Of a DNA stretch of 64,000 nt, positions 28,701 to 37,391 are shown one piece after another. The notes beneath the pieces were generated by a model that searched no databases, was not told the origin of the DNA, and saw only the letters and a program-made list of their open reading frames with translations. The stretch lies in the NCBI RefSeq assembly GCF_014656295.1, contig NZ_BNCD01000005.1, positions 1 to 64,000 on the forward strand, in the 5' to 3' direction. This DNA is from Streptomyces sulfonofaciens. GTDB taxonomy: Bacteria > Actinomycetota > Actinomycetes > Streptomycetales > Streptomycetaceae. Made by a program: the position numbers and the translations under genes. Positions within the stretch are counted from its first letter, which is position 1, and the number at the start of each line of letters is the position of its first letter.

Positions 28701-30765
28701 CGCGCAGAACTACAACTTCTGGCTGGGCGACGCCTTCGCCTCCGGCGGCTCCGCCGGGTACGACCACAAGGGCATGGGCATCACCGCGCGCGGCGCCTGG
28801 GAGTCCGTGAAGCGGCACTTCAGGGAGCTGGGCCACGACACCCAGACCGAGGACTTCACGGTGGTCGGCGTCGGCGACATGTCCGGAGACGTCTTCGGCA
28901 ACGGCATGCTGCTCAGCGAGCACATCCGGCTGGTCGCCGCCTTCGACCACCGGCACATCTTCATCGACCCCACACCGGACGCGGCCACCTCCTACGCGGA
29001 GCGGCGCCGCATCTTCGAGCTGCCCCGCAGCTCCTGGGCCGACTACGACAAGTCGCTGCTCTCCCCCGGCGGCGGCGTCTTCCCGCGCTCCGCCAAGGCC
29101 ATCCAACTCAACAGCCACATCCGCGGAGCCCTGGGCATCGAGGGCAACGCCCCCAAGATGACCCCGGCCGACCTGATGCGCGCCATCCTCAAGGCCCCCG
29201 TCGACCTGCTCTGGAACGGTGGGATCGGCACCTACGTCAAGGCGAGCACCGAGTCGCACGCCGACGTCGGCGACAAGGCGAACGACGCCATCCGCGTGGA
29301 CGGCTCCGATCTGCGCGTCCGGGTCGTCGGCGAGGGCGGCAACCTCGGCCTCACCCAGCTCGGCCGGATCGAGTTCGCCCAGCGCGGCGGCCGCGCCAAC
29401 ACCGACGCGATCGACAACAGCGCCGGGGTGGACACCTCCGACCACGAGGTCAACATCAAGATCCTGCTCAACGCCGTCGTCGCCAACGGCGACCTGACCG
29501 TGAAGCAGCGCAACAAGGTCCTCGCCGAGATGACGGACGAGGTCGGCTCGCTGGTGCTGCGCAACAACTACGCACAGAACATCGCGCTGGCCAACTCCGT
29601 CGTCCAGGCGCCCTCGCTGCTCCACGCCCACCAGCGCTTCATGCGCCGCCTGGAGCGGGAGGGCCATCTGGACCGGGCCCTGGAGTTCCTGCCCACCGAC
29701 CGCCAGATCAAGGAGCGGCTCAACGCCGGCCGCGGCATGAGCCAGCCCGAGCTGGCCGTGCTGCTCGCCTACACGAAGATCACCGCCGCCGAGGAGATCA
29801 TCGGCACCAGCCTGCCGGACGACCCGCACCTGCGGCAGTTGCTGCACGCCTACTTCCCGCAGGCGGTGCGCGAACGGTTCACGGAGCAGATCGAAGCCCA
29901 CGCACTGCGCCGCGAGATCATCACCACCCTGCTCGTCAACGACACCGTGAACACCGGAGGCACCACCTTCCTGCACCGGTTGCGCGAGGAGACCGGGGCG
30001 TCGCTGGAGGAGATCGTCCGGGCGCAGCTCGCGGCCCGGGAGATCTTCGGCCTGGCCGCCGTCTGGGACGCGGTGGAGGATCTCGACAACGTGGTCGAAG
30101 CCCAGGTGCAGACCCGGATCAGGCTGCACTCACGGCGGCTCGTGGAGCGCGGCACCCGCTGGCTGCTCAACAACCGGCCCCAGCCGTTGCAACTCACCGA
30201 GACGGTCGACTTCTTCGCCGAGGGCGTGGCCCGGGTCCGTGCGGAACTGCCGAAACTGCTGCGCGGCGGCGACGCCGAGTGGTTCCAGTCCCTGCGCGAC
30301 GAGATGAGCGGCGCGGGCGTGCCGGACGAGCTGGCGGAGCGGGTCGCCGGGTTCTCGTCGGAGTTCCCGACGCTGGACATCGTCGCGGTCGCGGACCGGA
30401 TGCAGAAGGACCCGCTGGAGGTCGCCGAGGTCTACTACGACCTCGCCGACCGCCTCAACATCGCCCGCCTCATGGACCGCGTCGTCGAACTGCCCCGCAC
30501 CGACCGGTGGAAGACCATGGCGCGCGCCTCCATCCGAGAGGACCTGTACGCGGCGCACGCGGCGCTCACCGCGGACGTGCTCGCCGCCGGCGACGGCACG
30601 GCGACGCCGGAGCAGCGCTTCAAGGCATGGGAGCAGAAGAACGCGCCGATCCTGGGCCGCGCCAGGAGCACCCTGGAGGAGATCCAGAGCTCGGACTCCT
30701 TCGACCTGGCCAACCTCTCGGTGGCGATGCGGACGATGCGGACGCTGCTGCGCACGCATACCTGA
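25762..30765 (+). CDS. gdh: Large NAD-specific glutamate dehydrogenase (GDH180 class)
   Basis: The 1667-residue protein belongs to the 180-kDa class of NAD-glutamate dehydrogenases first described from Streptomyces clavuligerus. These enzymes oxidatively deaminate glutamate to 2-oxoglutarate in catabolism. It has long N-terminal ACT-like regulatory regions (about 1-700). The catalytic core begins near residue 850 with FGKVARGGLRWSDR and the lysine segment VPVGAKGGFV, followed by a Rossmann segment around VVGVGDMSGDVFGNGML and a helical C-terminal domain. The ATG is preceded by AGAGGAC. A long inverted repeat follows, shared with the convergent kinase gene. Confidence 0.96.
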   Translation: MQTKLDEAKAELLARAARVAENSPAGGHLPTGTTGERAPDAPGAPDQDAVLAFLQRYYLHTAAEDLADRDPVDVFGAAFSHYRLAENRPQGTANVRVHTPTVEENGWTSSHSVVEVVTDDMPFLVDSVTNELSRQARGIHLVIHPQVVVRRDITGKLLDVLPAEAPQPTGKPDLPHDALTESWIHVEIDRETDRADLKQITSDLLRVLSDSREAVEDWEKMRDAALRIADGLATEPTPADLPDEEIEEARELLRWLSSDHFTFLGYREYDLRGEDALAAVPGTGLGILRADPKHDANEEHPVSPSFSRLPADARAKAREHKLLVLTKANSRSTVHRRSYLDYVGVKKFDADGNVTGERRFLGLFSSAAYTESVRRVPVIRRKVQEVLRGAGFSPSSHDGRDLLQILETYPRDELFQTPADELQAIVTSVLYLQERRRLRLYLRKDEYGRYYSALVYLPRDRYTTGVRLRIVDILKEELHGASVDFTAWNTESILSRLHFVVRVAPGTELPLLSDADRDRIEARLVDAARSWDDGFSEALNAECGEERAAELLRRYQGAFPEGYKADHSPRAAVADLVHLEKLNGVRTAGGGKGRGPAKQDFALSLYEPVGAGPDERRFKIYRTGGQVSLSSVLPVLSRLGVEVTDERPYELRCADRETAWIYDFGLRMPGPTGTVGDYLGDDARERFQEAFAAVWTGQAENDGFNALVLGAGLTWREAMVLRAYAKYLRQAGSTFSQDYMEDTLRTNVHTTRLLVSLFEARMAPERQRAGTELTDGLLEEVQGALDQVASLDEDRILRSFLTVIKATLRTNFFQEAGAGRPHGYVSMKFDPQAIPDLPAPRPAYEIWVYSPRVEGVHLRFGKVARGGLRWSDRREDFRTEILGLVKAQMVKNTVIVPVGAKGGFVAKQLPDPSVDREAWLAEGIDCYRTFISALLDITDNLVAGEVVPPDDVVRHDEDDTYLVVAADKGTATFSDIANEVAQNYNFWLGDAFASGGSAGYDHKGMGITARGAWESVKRHFRELGHDTQTEDFTVVGVGDMSGDVFGNGMLLSEHIRLVAAFDHRHIFIDPTPDAATSYAERRRIFELPRSSWADYDKSLLSPGGGVFPRSAKAIQLNSHIRGALGIEGNAPKMTPADLMRAILKAPVDLLWNGGIGTYVKASTESHADVGDKANDAIRVDGSDLRVRVVGEGGNLGLTQLGRIEFAQRGGRANTDAIDNSAGVDTSDHEVNIKILLNAVVANGDLTVKQRNKVLAEMTDEVGSLVLRNNYAQNIALANSVVQAPSLLHAHQRFMRRLEREGHLDRALEFLPTDRQIKERLNAGRGMSQPELAVLLAYTKITAAEEIIGTSLPDDPHLRQLLHAYFPQAVRERFTEQIEAHALRREIITTLLVNDTVNTGGTTFLHRLREETGASLEEIVRAQLAAREIFGLAAVWDAVEDLDNVVEAQVQTRIRLHSRRLVERGTRWLLNNRPQPLQLTETVDFFAEGVARVRAELPKLLRGGDAEWFQSLRDEMSGAGVPDELAERVAGFSSEFPTLDIVAVADRMQKDPLEVAEVYYDLADRLNIARLMDRVVELPRTDRWKTMARASIREDLYAAHAALTADVLAAGDGTATPEQRFKAWEQKNAPILGRARSTLEEIQSSDSFDLANLSVAMRTMRTLLRTHT

Positions 30766-30790
30766 GGCGGTACGCGGAGCCTTCCGCCCT

Positions 30791-30847
30791 GCCTGCCTCC
30801 TGCCCTGTCCGGCCCGCTCACGCGGCCGGGCAGGGCGGGAGGCAGGG
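30791..30847. terminator. Bidirectional hairpin between gdh and kinase gene
   Basis: Two 24-nt arms (30791-30814 and 30824-30847) pair almost throughout around a 9-nt loop. It sits in the 125-nt gap between converging genes, so it can stop transcription from both sides. There is no T-run, as is usual for Streptomyces hairpin terminators. Confidence 0.75.
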
Positions 30848-30890
30848 TGCCGCGCCGGGCGGGCCACCGCCGCGTACGCCGCTCAGGTCC

Positions 30891-33128
30891 TCAGTAGTCG
30901 ATCGACCACAACGTCACCCTGCCGACCACCGTGGGCGGCTGGGAGTCGTACTGGGCGGGTGTGACGGTGGTGAGCTCGAACATGGCGAGGTTGCCGTCCC
31001 GGGTGATGGTGCACAGCCGGTCGCCCTCGTTGAGCGTGCTGTTCTTCCTGCCGATCTGGCCGGCGTCGATCTCGCTCGGCAGCGCGTCGGTACCGGCGCC
31101 GGTGGCGCACTCCTGGGGCGTGTCGCCGGCGCTCTTGCCGAAGGTGGTGTAGAACTCCCAGCCGTTGTCGAAGGACGAGACGCTGAAGTCCGCGATCTTG
31201 TCGTCCATCTGGCCCTTGGTGTCCAGCTTCGGCTCGTCGAGGTCGACGTCCGTGGTGTCGTACGTGCCCGGGGTGCGGATGGTGAGGGACCTGTCCTTGA
31301 AGATCAGCTTGTAGGCGGCGTCCTTCGGAGGAGCGGACGCGGGTGCCGTGCCGGGGCTCTGCGTGCTGCCGCCTTCGCCCTGCCCGCCGGAGGCGCCGTC
31401 CTGGCCGTCGTCCTGCGGGCTACCGCCGTCGGCGGCCGGGCCCGTGCTCTGCCTGCCGCCGTGGCCGCCGTGCGCGCCGGTGTCGCCCTTGTCCCTGCCG
31501 AGCAGCCAGACGGCGGTTCCCGAGCCCGCCGCGACCGCCACGACGAGGACGGCGGCGAGCAGGACCAGGCGTCCGCGGCGGGACCCCCGCTGCGGCGGTG
31601 CGCCCGCGGCCGTGCCCCCTGGCCGCGCCGGACCGCCGGGCACCGCACCCGGCCCGAAGCCGGGTCCGGGCCCGAAGCCGGGCCCGAAGCCGGGCCCGAA
31701 GCCGGGCCCGGGTCCGGGCCCGTGGCCGGTCACGGCCGGGCCGGTGCCGAACTGCCGGGTGCCGTCGGGCGCGGCGGACGTCCCGTGCGCGTGCGGATAG
31801 CCGTACCCGGGGCCCGCGGCTTCCGCAGCGGGGGTGGGCGCGGCGGGGTAGCCGTAGCCGGGCCCGGCCCCTGCCGCGCCGGTGCCCGGTGCCGCGGCCG
31901 GGTGGCCGTGGGCGGGGGCGGCGGGGCCCTGGGCGGCCGAAGGACGCGCCCCGGGCGGGGTGCCGGTCGGCGGCGGGGCCGCGGGGCCCTGCACCGCGTC
32001 GGCGGGCGGCGCGGCCGGAACGCCGGGCGCCGAGGGCGCGCCCGACGGGGCGGCCGTGCCCGGCCGCGGAGCCGCGGACGGTACCGGCGGTACCGCGGGC
32101 GGCGGGGTGGCGGGCGCACTCGCGGCGGGCCCCGGGGCGGGCGGTACCGGAGCGGCCGACGGCATCCGCGGGGCGCCGGGCGGCAGACGGGGGCCGGCCG
32201 GCGGCGGCGGTGTCCGTGCGGCCTCCTCGCGCCGGGCGATCTCCGCGGCCAGGGGCTCAGGCAGCCAGCCCCTGATGTCGTTGAGGGCGCGTCCGGCCGC
32301 CTCCTGGCAGCGTCCGGCCAGCTCGTCGGGGCGGATCCGCTCGGCGGGATCCGGGGTCAGGCACCTCTGGAGGAGGTCACGCAGCTCCTGCGGGTACACG
32401 GAGAGGTCCGGCGGACGGTGAGCGGTGTTGGCGATCTGGGCGGCGATGGTGATGGCACCGCCGTCGCCGTAGGGATGGCGGCCGGTGGCCGCGACCGCGG
32501 CGATCAGGCCCAGTGAGAAGACGTCGGTGGGCGGGCCGACCGGATCGCCCAGGGCGTGCTCGGGGGACATGTACTGCGGGGTGCCGATGAGGCCGCCGCT
32601 CTGCGTCAGTTGGGTGGCGTCGGCCGCGCGGGCGATACCGAAGTCGATCACGTACGGGCCGTTGGGCCCGAGCAGGATGTTGCTGGGCTTGAGGTCGCGG
32701 TGCACCACGTCCGCGGCGTGGATCGCGGTCAGTGCCCGTGCGGCGCAGCCCACCAACTGGAAGACGGCGGACAGCGGCAGCGGGCCGTGCGCGGCGAGCG
32801 CGTCGTGCAGGGGGATGCCCGGGATGAACGTCGAGGCCAGCCAGGGGAGTTCGCCGGTGGTGTCGTGGTCGACGACGGGCACGATGTGGTAGCCCTGCAC
32901 GCGTCGCGCCGCCTGCACCTCCTGCTCGAAGCGCCGCCGGAAGTCGGCGTCCTGGCCGTACTCGCGCCGGATCACCTTGAGCGCGACCGGCTGGCCGCCG
33001 CGGGTGTGCGAGAGGTAGACGGTGCCCATGCCGCCCTCGCCGATCCGGGCCAGCAGGCTGTAGCCGGAGGCCGTGCGCGGGTCCTGCGGACCGAGGGGAC
33101 TCAGGATGTCGCCCGTGCTGCCAGAGAT
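30891..33128 (-). CDS. Transmembrane Ser/Thr protein kinase (Hanks type), non-canonical start
   Basis: The 745-residue kinase has the glycine loop IGEGGMGTVY, a catalytic lysine in PVALKVIRREY, the catalytic loop HRDLKPSN, DFGIAR and MSPEH. About 200 residues of Ala/Pro/Gly-rich linker follow, then a membrane helix near residues 520-543 (LVLLAAVLVVAVAAG) and an extracellular domain ending in VVGRVTLWSIDY. There are no PASTA repeats. The first ATG (33029) would fall inside the glycine loop. Between it and the in-frame TAA at 33161 there is no ATG, GTG or TTG. The best initiation signal is GGGGGAGG, five bases before ATC at 33128. Confidence 0.85.
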   Translation of the reverse strand: MSGSTGDILSPLGPQDPRTASGYSLLARIGEGGMGTVYLSHTRGGQPVALKVIRREYGQDADFRRRFEQEVQAARRVQGYHIVPVVDHDTTGELPWLASTFIPGIPLHDALAAHGPLPLSAVFQLVGCAARALTAIHAADVVHRDLKPSNILLGPNGPYVIDFGIARAADATQLTQSGGLIGTPQYMSPEHALGDPVGPPTDVFSLGLIAAVAATGRHPYGDGGAITIAAQIANTAHRPPDLSVYPQELRDLLQRCLTPDPAERIRPDELAGRCQEAAGRALNDIRGWLPEPLAAEIARREEAARTPPPPAGPRLPPGAPRMPSAAPVPPAPGPAASAPATPPPAVPPVPSAAPRPGTAAPSGAPSAPGVPAAPPADAVQGPAAPPPTGTPPGARPSAAQGPAAPAHGHPAAAPGTGAAGAGPGYGYPAAPTPAAEAAGPGYGYPHAHGTSAAPDGTRQFGTGPAVTGHGPGPGPGFGPGFGPGFGPGPGFGPGAVPGGPARPGGTAAGAPPQRGSRRGRLVLLAAVLVVAVAAGSGTAVWLLGRDKGDTGAHGGHGGRQSTGPAADGGSPQDDGQDGASGGQGEGGSTQSPGTAPASAPPKDAAYKLIFKDRSLTIRTPGTYDTTDVDLDEPKLDTKGQMDDKIADFSVSSFDNGWEFYTTFGKSAGDTPQECATGAGTDALPSEIDAGQIGRKNSTLNEGDRLCTITRDGNLAMFELTTVTPAQYDSQPPTVVGRVTLWSIDY

Positions 33129-33141
33129 GGGAGCCTCCCCC
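33126..33141 (-). promoter_or_regulatory. Shine-Dalgarno followed by an ATC codon
   Basis: GGGGGAGG (33141-33134), the spacer CTCCC and then ATC form an ideal initiation layout with ATC where ATG or GTG is expected. The codon after ATC is TCT, giving (M)SGSTGDILSPLG. CTG at 33104 is an alternative non-canonical start but has no ribosome site. Confidence 0.6.
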
Positions 33142-33339
33142 GATGGATGCCGACTCTGTTACCGGGCGCTTTCGCGGGCCGCGTCCGGAGCATGCAGAGC
33201 TTACGACACGTCAGTGGTCGCCGAGGTTCCCGTGCGGTACGGCCTTCGCGACCGGTCGGTACCGGCGCGGGCCGTGCTCCCCGAGGGGGCGCGGGGAGCC
33301 GCGCGGGCGACCGCGATGTGCTGAGGTGGGCCGCGGTGG

Positions 33340-33401
33340 GCCGTCGGCGCGAGCCCGCCGCGGTGGGTGGCAGGCCGTCGGTGCGAGCCCGCCGCGGTGG
33401 G
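33340..33401. repeat. 28-bp direct repeat between the two kinase genes
   Basis: Two 28-bp copies (33340-33367 and 33374-33401) differ at one base and share the core GCGAGCCCGCCGCGGTGGG. They lie in the 333-nt gap (33129-33461) between the tandem kinases. Nothing coding is seen in the gap. Confidence 0.8.
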
Positions 33402-33461
33402 CGGGCGGGCAACCGGCTCGGGCCCGGCGTGCGGTCCCGCAGCCCGTTGTTCGGTGGCGGG

Positions 33462-34508
33462 TCAGGGGGCGGGCCGGACGTCCCTGCGCACCCGGCGGGC
33501 CCACTCGGAGGCCGGCTGGGCCTCGGAGTCCGTCACCGTCAGCGGTGCGGTCGCCGGAAGGGAGCGCACGGTGGGGGCTTCCGCGAAGGCGCTGAGGCCG
33601 GCCAGGGCCTGCTCGACGCGCGTCACCTCCGCGGCCAGCGGCCCGGGCAGCCAGCCGGTGAAGTCGCGGACGTCCTGGCGCGCGGCGCCCGCGCAGAGCT
33701 CCGCGAGCCCGGCGGCGGAGGGGCGGCGGGCGGGCCAGGCGGCCAGGCAGCCCGCGACGACCGCGCGCAGCGGTTCCGGGACGCCGTCCAGGGCGGGGGG
33801 TTCGCGGTCGGTGCCCGCGATGCGCGCGGCGATCGCGAGACCGTTGCCCCGGCCGTAGGGGTGGTGCCCGGTGGCCGCCTCGGCGGCGAGCAGGCCGAGC
33901 GCGAAGACGTCGGACGCGGGCGTGACCGGACGGCCCATCGCGTGCTCGGGCGACATGTAGCGCGGCGAGCCCACCAGCCGGCCCTTGGTGGTGAAGGTCG
34001 TGGTGCCCGCGGCCCGTGCGATCCCGAAGTCCAGCAGCCAGGGGCCCTCCGCGGTGAGCAGGAGGTTGCCCGGCTTGACGTCCCGGTGCACGATCCCCGC
34101 GGTGTGCACCGCGTGCAGGGCGGTGGCCGCGCAGGCCAGCAACTGGAGCGTGGTGGGCAGCGGCAGCGGGGCGTGCGCATCGAGCGCGGCGTCCAGGGGG
34201 ACGCCGGGGACGTAGCGGGTGGCGAGCCAGGGCTGCTCGCCGTCGGCGTTGTGGTCCACGACCGGGATGACGTGGTAGCCGGAGACCCGGCGGGCGGCCG
34301 CCACCTCGCGGCTGAACCGCTCGCGGAACGCGGGATCGCCGGCGTACTCGCGGCGGATGAGCTTGACGGCGATGGGCTGTCCGCCGCGGGTCCTGGACAG
34401 GTAGACGGTGCCCATGCCGCCCTGGCCGATGCGGGCGTGCAGCGGGTAGCCGGCTATCTGCCTCGGGTCGTCGATCCTGAGTGGTACGGGTACGGGTGCC
34501 GCGCCCAT
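33462..34508 (-). CDS. Soluble Ser/Thr protein kinase (Hanks type)
   Basis: The 348-residue kinase is a close paralogue of the next gene downstream. It has the glycine loop IGQGGMGTVYLSRTRGG, IAVKLIRREY, HRDVKPGN, LDFGIAR and YMSPEHAMG. It stops about 80 residues after the kinase domain, without a membrane segment, so it should be cytoplasmic. The ATG has GGAGGGG eight bases upstream. The tandem arrangement with a membrane-bound paralogue suggests duplication, with loss or gain of the sensor part. Substrates cannot be predicted. Confidence 0.92.
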   Translation of the reverse strand: MGAAPVPVPLRIDDPRQIAGYPLHARIGQGGMGTVYLSRTRGGQPIAVKLIRREYAGDPAFRERFSREVAAARRVSGYHVIPVVDHNADGEQPWLATRYVPGVPLDAALDAHAPLPLPTTLQLLACAATALHAVHTAGIVHRDVKPGNLLLTAEGPWLLDFGIARAAGTTTFTTKGRLVGSPRYMSPEHAMGRPVTPASDVFALGLLAAEAATGHHPYGRGNGLAIAARIAGTDREPPALDGVPEPLRAVVAGCLAAWPARRPSAAGLAELCAGAARQDVRDFTGWLPGPLAAEVTRVEQALAGLSAFAEAPTVRSLPATAPLTVTDSEAQPASEWARRVRRDVRPAP

Positions 34509-34664
34509 CTGCTGTGCCCCTCCGTCGAACGGTGCTCATCGGAGCGTAGCGCGGCGCCCCGCCGTGCGCCGCCGCCGTGCACGGCACTCCCGGACCCCGC
34601 CGTGGGCACGAGGGGCAACAAGGGGGAACGAGGGGAAAGGCGGGAGGAGCAGGCGGCCGCGTGC

Positions 34665-35489
34665 CTACTTCTTCGTGAACGCCTCGTACTCCTTCAGGAC
34701 CTCCTCCGTGGGCCCGTCCATGCGCAGCTCGCCACGCTCCAGCCACAGCACGCGCTCGCAGGTGTCGCGGATGGACTTGTTGTTGTGGCTGACCAGGAAG
34801 ACCGTGCCGGCCTCGGCGCGCAGTTCGCGGATGCGCGCCTCGGAGCGGCGCTGGAAGGAGCGGTCACCGGTCGCCAGGGCCTCGTCGATGAGGAGGACGT
34901 CGTGGTCCTTGGCGGCGGCGATGGAGAACCGCAGGCGGGCGGCCATGCCGGAGGAGTAGGTGCGCATGGGCAGCGTGATGAAGTCGCCCTTCTCGTTGAT
35001 CCCGGAGAAGTCGACTATCTGCTGGTACCGCTCCTTGATCTGCGCCCGGGACATGCCCATGGCGAGGCCGCCGAGGTGCACGTTCCGCTCGCCCGTGAGG
35101 TCGTTCATCAACGCGGCGTTGACGCCGAGCAGCGAGGGCTGGCCGTTGGTGAAGATCCGGCCGTTCTCCACCGGGAGCAGCCCGGCGACGGCCTTGAGCA
35201 GCGTGGACTTCCCGGAGCCGTTGGTGCCGATCAGGCCGATGGCCTCGCCCTTGTAGGCGGTGAACGAGACCTTCCTGACCGCGTGCACGGTCCGCACGCC
35301 CGACGCCTTCGCGGCGGCGCCCGGCCGCAGGATGCGGCTGAGCGCGGCGGTGGCGCTGCCCCGGCCGCCCTTCGTGCCGTTGACGCGGTAGACGATGTCG
35401 ACGTCGTCGGCGATCACGGTGGGGACGCGTTCGCCGCTCCGCGCGGCGTCCTGCGTCCCGGTTTCGGTGTGAGCCATCGTGTCAGCCAC
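34665..35489 (-). CDS. ABC transporter ATPase, TagH/polysaccharide-export type
   Basis: The 274-residue ATPase has Walker A GTNGSGKS (88-95), signature YSSGMAARL and Walker B VLLIDEAL. Sequence such as GRIFTNGQPSLLGVNAALMN is characteristic of exporters of teichoic acid and O-antigen-like polymers. The start is a GTG that overlaps the permease stop (GTGGCTGA) with GGAGGAG ten bases upstream; an ATG four codons later is less well placed. With the adjoining permease it should flip lipid-linked polymers across the membrane. Confidence 0.9.
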   Translation of the reverse strand: MADTMAHTETGTQDAARSGERVPTVIADDVDIVYRVNGTKGGRGSATAALSRILRPGAAAKASGVRTVHAVRKVSFTAYKGEAIGLIGTNGSGKSTLLKAVAGLLPVENGRIFTNGQPSLLGVNAALMNDLTGERNVHLGGLAMGMSRAQIKERYQQIVDFSGINEKGDFITLPMRTYSSGMAARLRFSIAAAKDHDVLLIDEALATGDRSFQRRSEARIRELRAEAGTVFLVSHNNKSIRDTCERVLWLERGELRMDGPTEEVLKEYEAFTKK

Positions 35490-36432
35490 GGCCGTACGTC
35501 TCCTCCGCCTGCCAGAAGTAGATGAACCCGCCGACCCCGGCGAGCAGGGCCCAGCCCGCGGCCAGCGCCCAGACATGGGGCGGCAACTGGCCGGCGTGGA
35601 AGCTGTCGATGAGCGAGAAGCGCATCAGGTCGATGTAGACGGCGGCCGGGTTGGCCTGCAGCAGCAGCTTGACGATCTGGGGGATGTCGCGGCCCGAGAG
35701 CATCCTGTCGATGCTCCACATCACCCCGGACGTGTACATCCACGTACGCAGCAGGAACGGCATGAGCTGGGAGAGGTCAGGTGTCTTGCTGCCCAGCCGC
35801 GCCATGATCAGGGACAGCCCGGCGTTGAAGACGAACTGGAGCGTGAGCGCGGGTATCGCCAGCAGCCAGGAGGGGGCCGGCGGCACACCGAAGCACAGCA
35901 GGATCACGACCAGCGCGCACATCGAGAACAGCAGTTGCTGGAGCTGCTGGATGCAGTACGAGATCGGCAGCGACGCACGCGGGAAGTGCAGGGCGCGCAC
36001 CAGCCCCAGGCTGCCGGAGATGGCACGGGTGCCCGTCTGCACGGACTGCTGGGTGAACGTCCACACGAACACGCCCGTGACCAGGAACGGGACGAAGTCC
36101 GGCACGTTCCGCTTGGTGCCCAGCAGGATGCCGAAGATGAGGTAGTAGACCGCGGCGTTCAGCAGCGGGGTCATGATCTGCCACACCTGGCCAAGCTTGG
36201 CCTGGCTGTACTGGGCGGTCAGCTTGGCGGTGGCGAACGCGGTGATGAAGTGCCGCCGCTGCCACAACTGGACCACATAGGCGGGCAGGCTCGGACGGGA
36301 GCCGCTGACGGTGAGGCCGTACCGGGCGGCGAGTTCCGCGGGAGTGGGGGCGGCGGCCCGGGCGGTGGCCGCCCCCGAGCCCTGGGGGGAGGGCTCCGCC
36401 GGGGACGGCGGCGTGTCGAGTACCTGACTCAC
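35482..36432 (-). CDS. ABC transporter permease, TagG/polysaccharide-export type
   Basis: The 316-residue protein has an N-terminal cytoplasmic part with LTVSGSRPSLPAYVVQLWQR and six membrane segments of the ABC-2 polysaccharide-exporter type (for example VVILLCFGVPPAPSWLLAIPA). Its stop overlaps the start of the TagH-type ATPase. The GTG at 36432 leaves a clean 154-bp divergent promoter region before the TetR gene, which is why it was preferred over ATGs further upstream that would overlap that gene. Export of a wall polymer is inferred. Confidence 0.87.
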   Translation of the reverse strand: MSQVLDTPPSPAEPSPQGSGAATARAAAPTPAELAARYGLTVSGSRPSLPAYVVQLWQRRHFITAFATAKLTAQYSQAKLGQVWQIMTPLLNAAVYYLIFGILLGTKRNVPDFVPFLVTGVFVWTFTQQSVQTGTRAISGSLGLVRALHFPRASLPISYCIQQLQQLLFSMCALVVILLCFGVPPAPSWLLAIPALTLQFVFNAGLSLIMARLGSKTPDLSQLMPFLLRTWMYTSGVMWSIDRMLSGRDIPQIVKLLLQANPAAVYIDLMRFSLIDSFHAGQLPPHVWALAAGWALLAGVGGFIYFWQAEETYGRG

Positions 36433-36586
36433 ATCCGTTTGCTTTCGCTCGGGGAGGGGTGAACGATGTTCCGGCCCCGTGTGCGACGTCGTGACCGGCA
36501 CGTCGCGACGGTTCCGTATCGTCGCAGCGTCGAGAGTAGAACGTGCTTCCGTCGGAACGCAACCGTTTCGTTGTAACGTCGTATCT
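36433..36586. promoter_or_regulatory. Divergent promoter region, exporter versus TetR regulator
   Basis: The 154-bp region separates the TagG-type gene from the TetR gene and is visibly richer in A/T than its surroundings. An imperfect dyad, CAAC-N6-GTTG (36560-36573), within GTTTCGTTGTAACG-like sequence, is a candidate TetR operator. TetR regulators often control the divergent gene and themselves. Confidence 0.35.
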
Positions 36587-37303
36587 ATGCTGTCCTCCAT
36601 GACGACGTCCCCGACCGACCCCACGGAACCCACGGAGCCGGCCGGATCCCCGGCGGGCCCGGCGGACGGGGCGGCAGCGTCCGGCACCGGGAGGACGGCC
36701 GACGCGCCCCGGCCGCGGCGGAGGGTGCCGGCGGGCGCGGCCGTGCTGCGGGCGGAGAAGACGGAGGCGATCCGGACGGCGGTCTTCGAGGAGCTGGCGG
36801 CCGTGGGCTACGGCCGGATGTCGATCGAGGGCATCGCGCGCCGCGCCGGGGTCGGCAAGACCGCGGTCTACCGGCGCTGGCGCTCCAAGCTGCACCTGGT
36901 GCTCGACCTGGTGTCGGCGCTGGCGGTGCAGGGCCTGCCGACGCCGGACACCGGTTCGCTGGAGAGCGACCTCAGGCTGCTGTACGAGCTGACCGCCCGC
37001 GCGCTGCGGCACCCGGTGGCCTCCCAGATCATCCCCGACCTCCAGGCGGAGGCGGCGCGCAACCCCGACATGGCCGACGCCCTGCAGAAGGCGCTGCGCC
37101 AGGGCCAGGCGTCCGTGGCGAGCGGCATCGTCCGTGCGGCGGTGCAGCGCGGCGAGCTCGCCGCGGAGCTGGACGAGGACCTCGCACTCGATCTGATCTC
37201 GGGCCCGCTGTACTGGCGGGCGGTGGTCGTGCGGGCGAAGCAGCCCAAGGGCTACCTGGCCAGGCTGGCGGGCGCGACGGCCGCGGGACTGCGGGCGCTT
37301 TAG
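36587..37303 (+). CDS. TetR/AcrR family transcriptional regulator
   Basis: The 238-residue protein has a Pro/Thr/Ala-rich N-terminal 45 residues and then a TetR helix-turn-helix (MSIEGIARRAGVGKTAVYRR). A helical ligand-binding C-terminal domain of the TetR_C_11-like kind ends RLAGATAAGLRAL. No ribosome site precedes ATG 36587 or ATG 36599, so the mRNA may be nearly leaderless. It diverges from the polysaccharide exporter genes, which are its most likely target. Confidence 0.9.
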   Translation: MLSSMTTSPTDPTEPTEPAGSPAGPADGAAASGTGRTADAPRPRRRVPAGAAVLRAEKTEAIRTAVFEELAAVGYGRMSIEGIARRAGVGKTAVYRRWRSKLHLVLDLVSALAVQGLPTPDTGSLESDLRLLYELTARALRHPVASQIIPDLQAEAARNPDMADALQKALRQGQASVASGIVRAAVQRGELAAELDEDLALDLISGPLYWRAVVVRAKQPKGYLARLAGATAAGLRAL

Positions 37304-37391
37304 GGGGCCGCCGCCGTTGGGGGGCGCAGCGCCGCTGGAGGGGGTCACCGCGCCACTGGAGGGCTGCCGTGCCGTGCGGCATGCTGGTCCG

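Noticed and set aside
25723..30129. 1468-codon open frame antisense to the glutamate dehydrogenase gene
   Set aside because: It is a GC-bias artefact opposite a well-conserved gene; no ribosome site or homologous motif.
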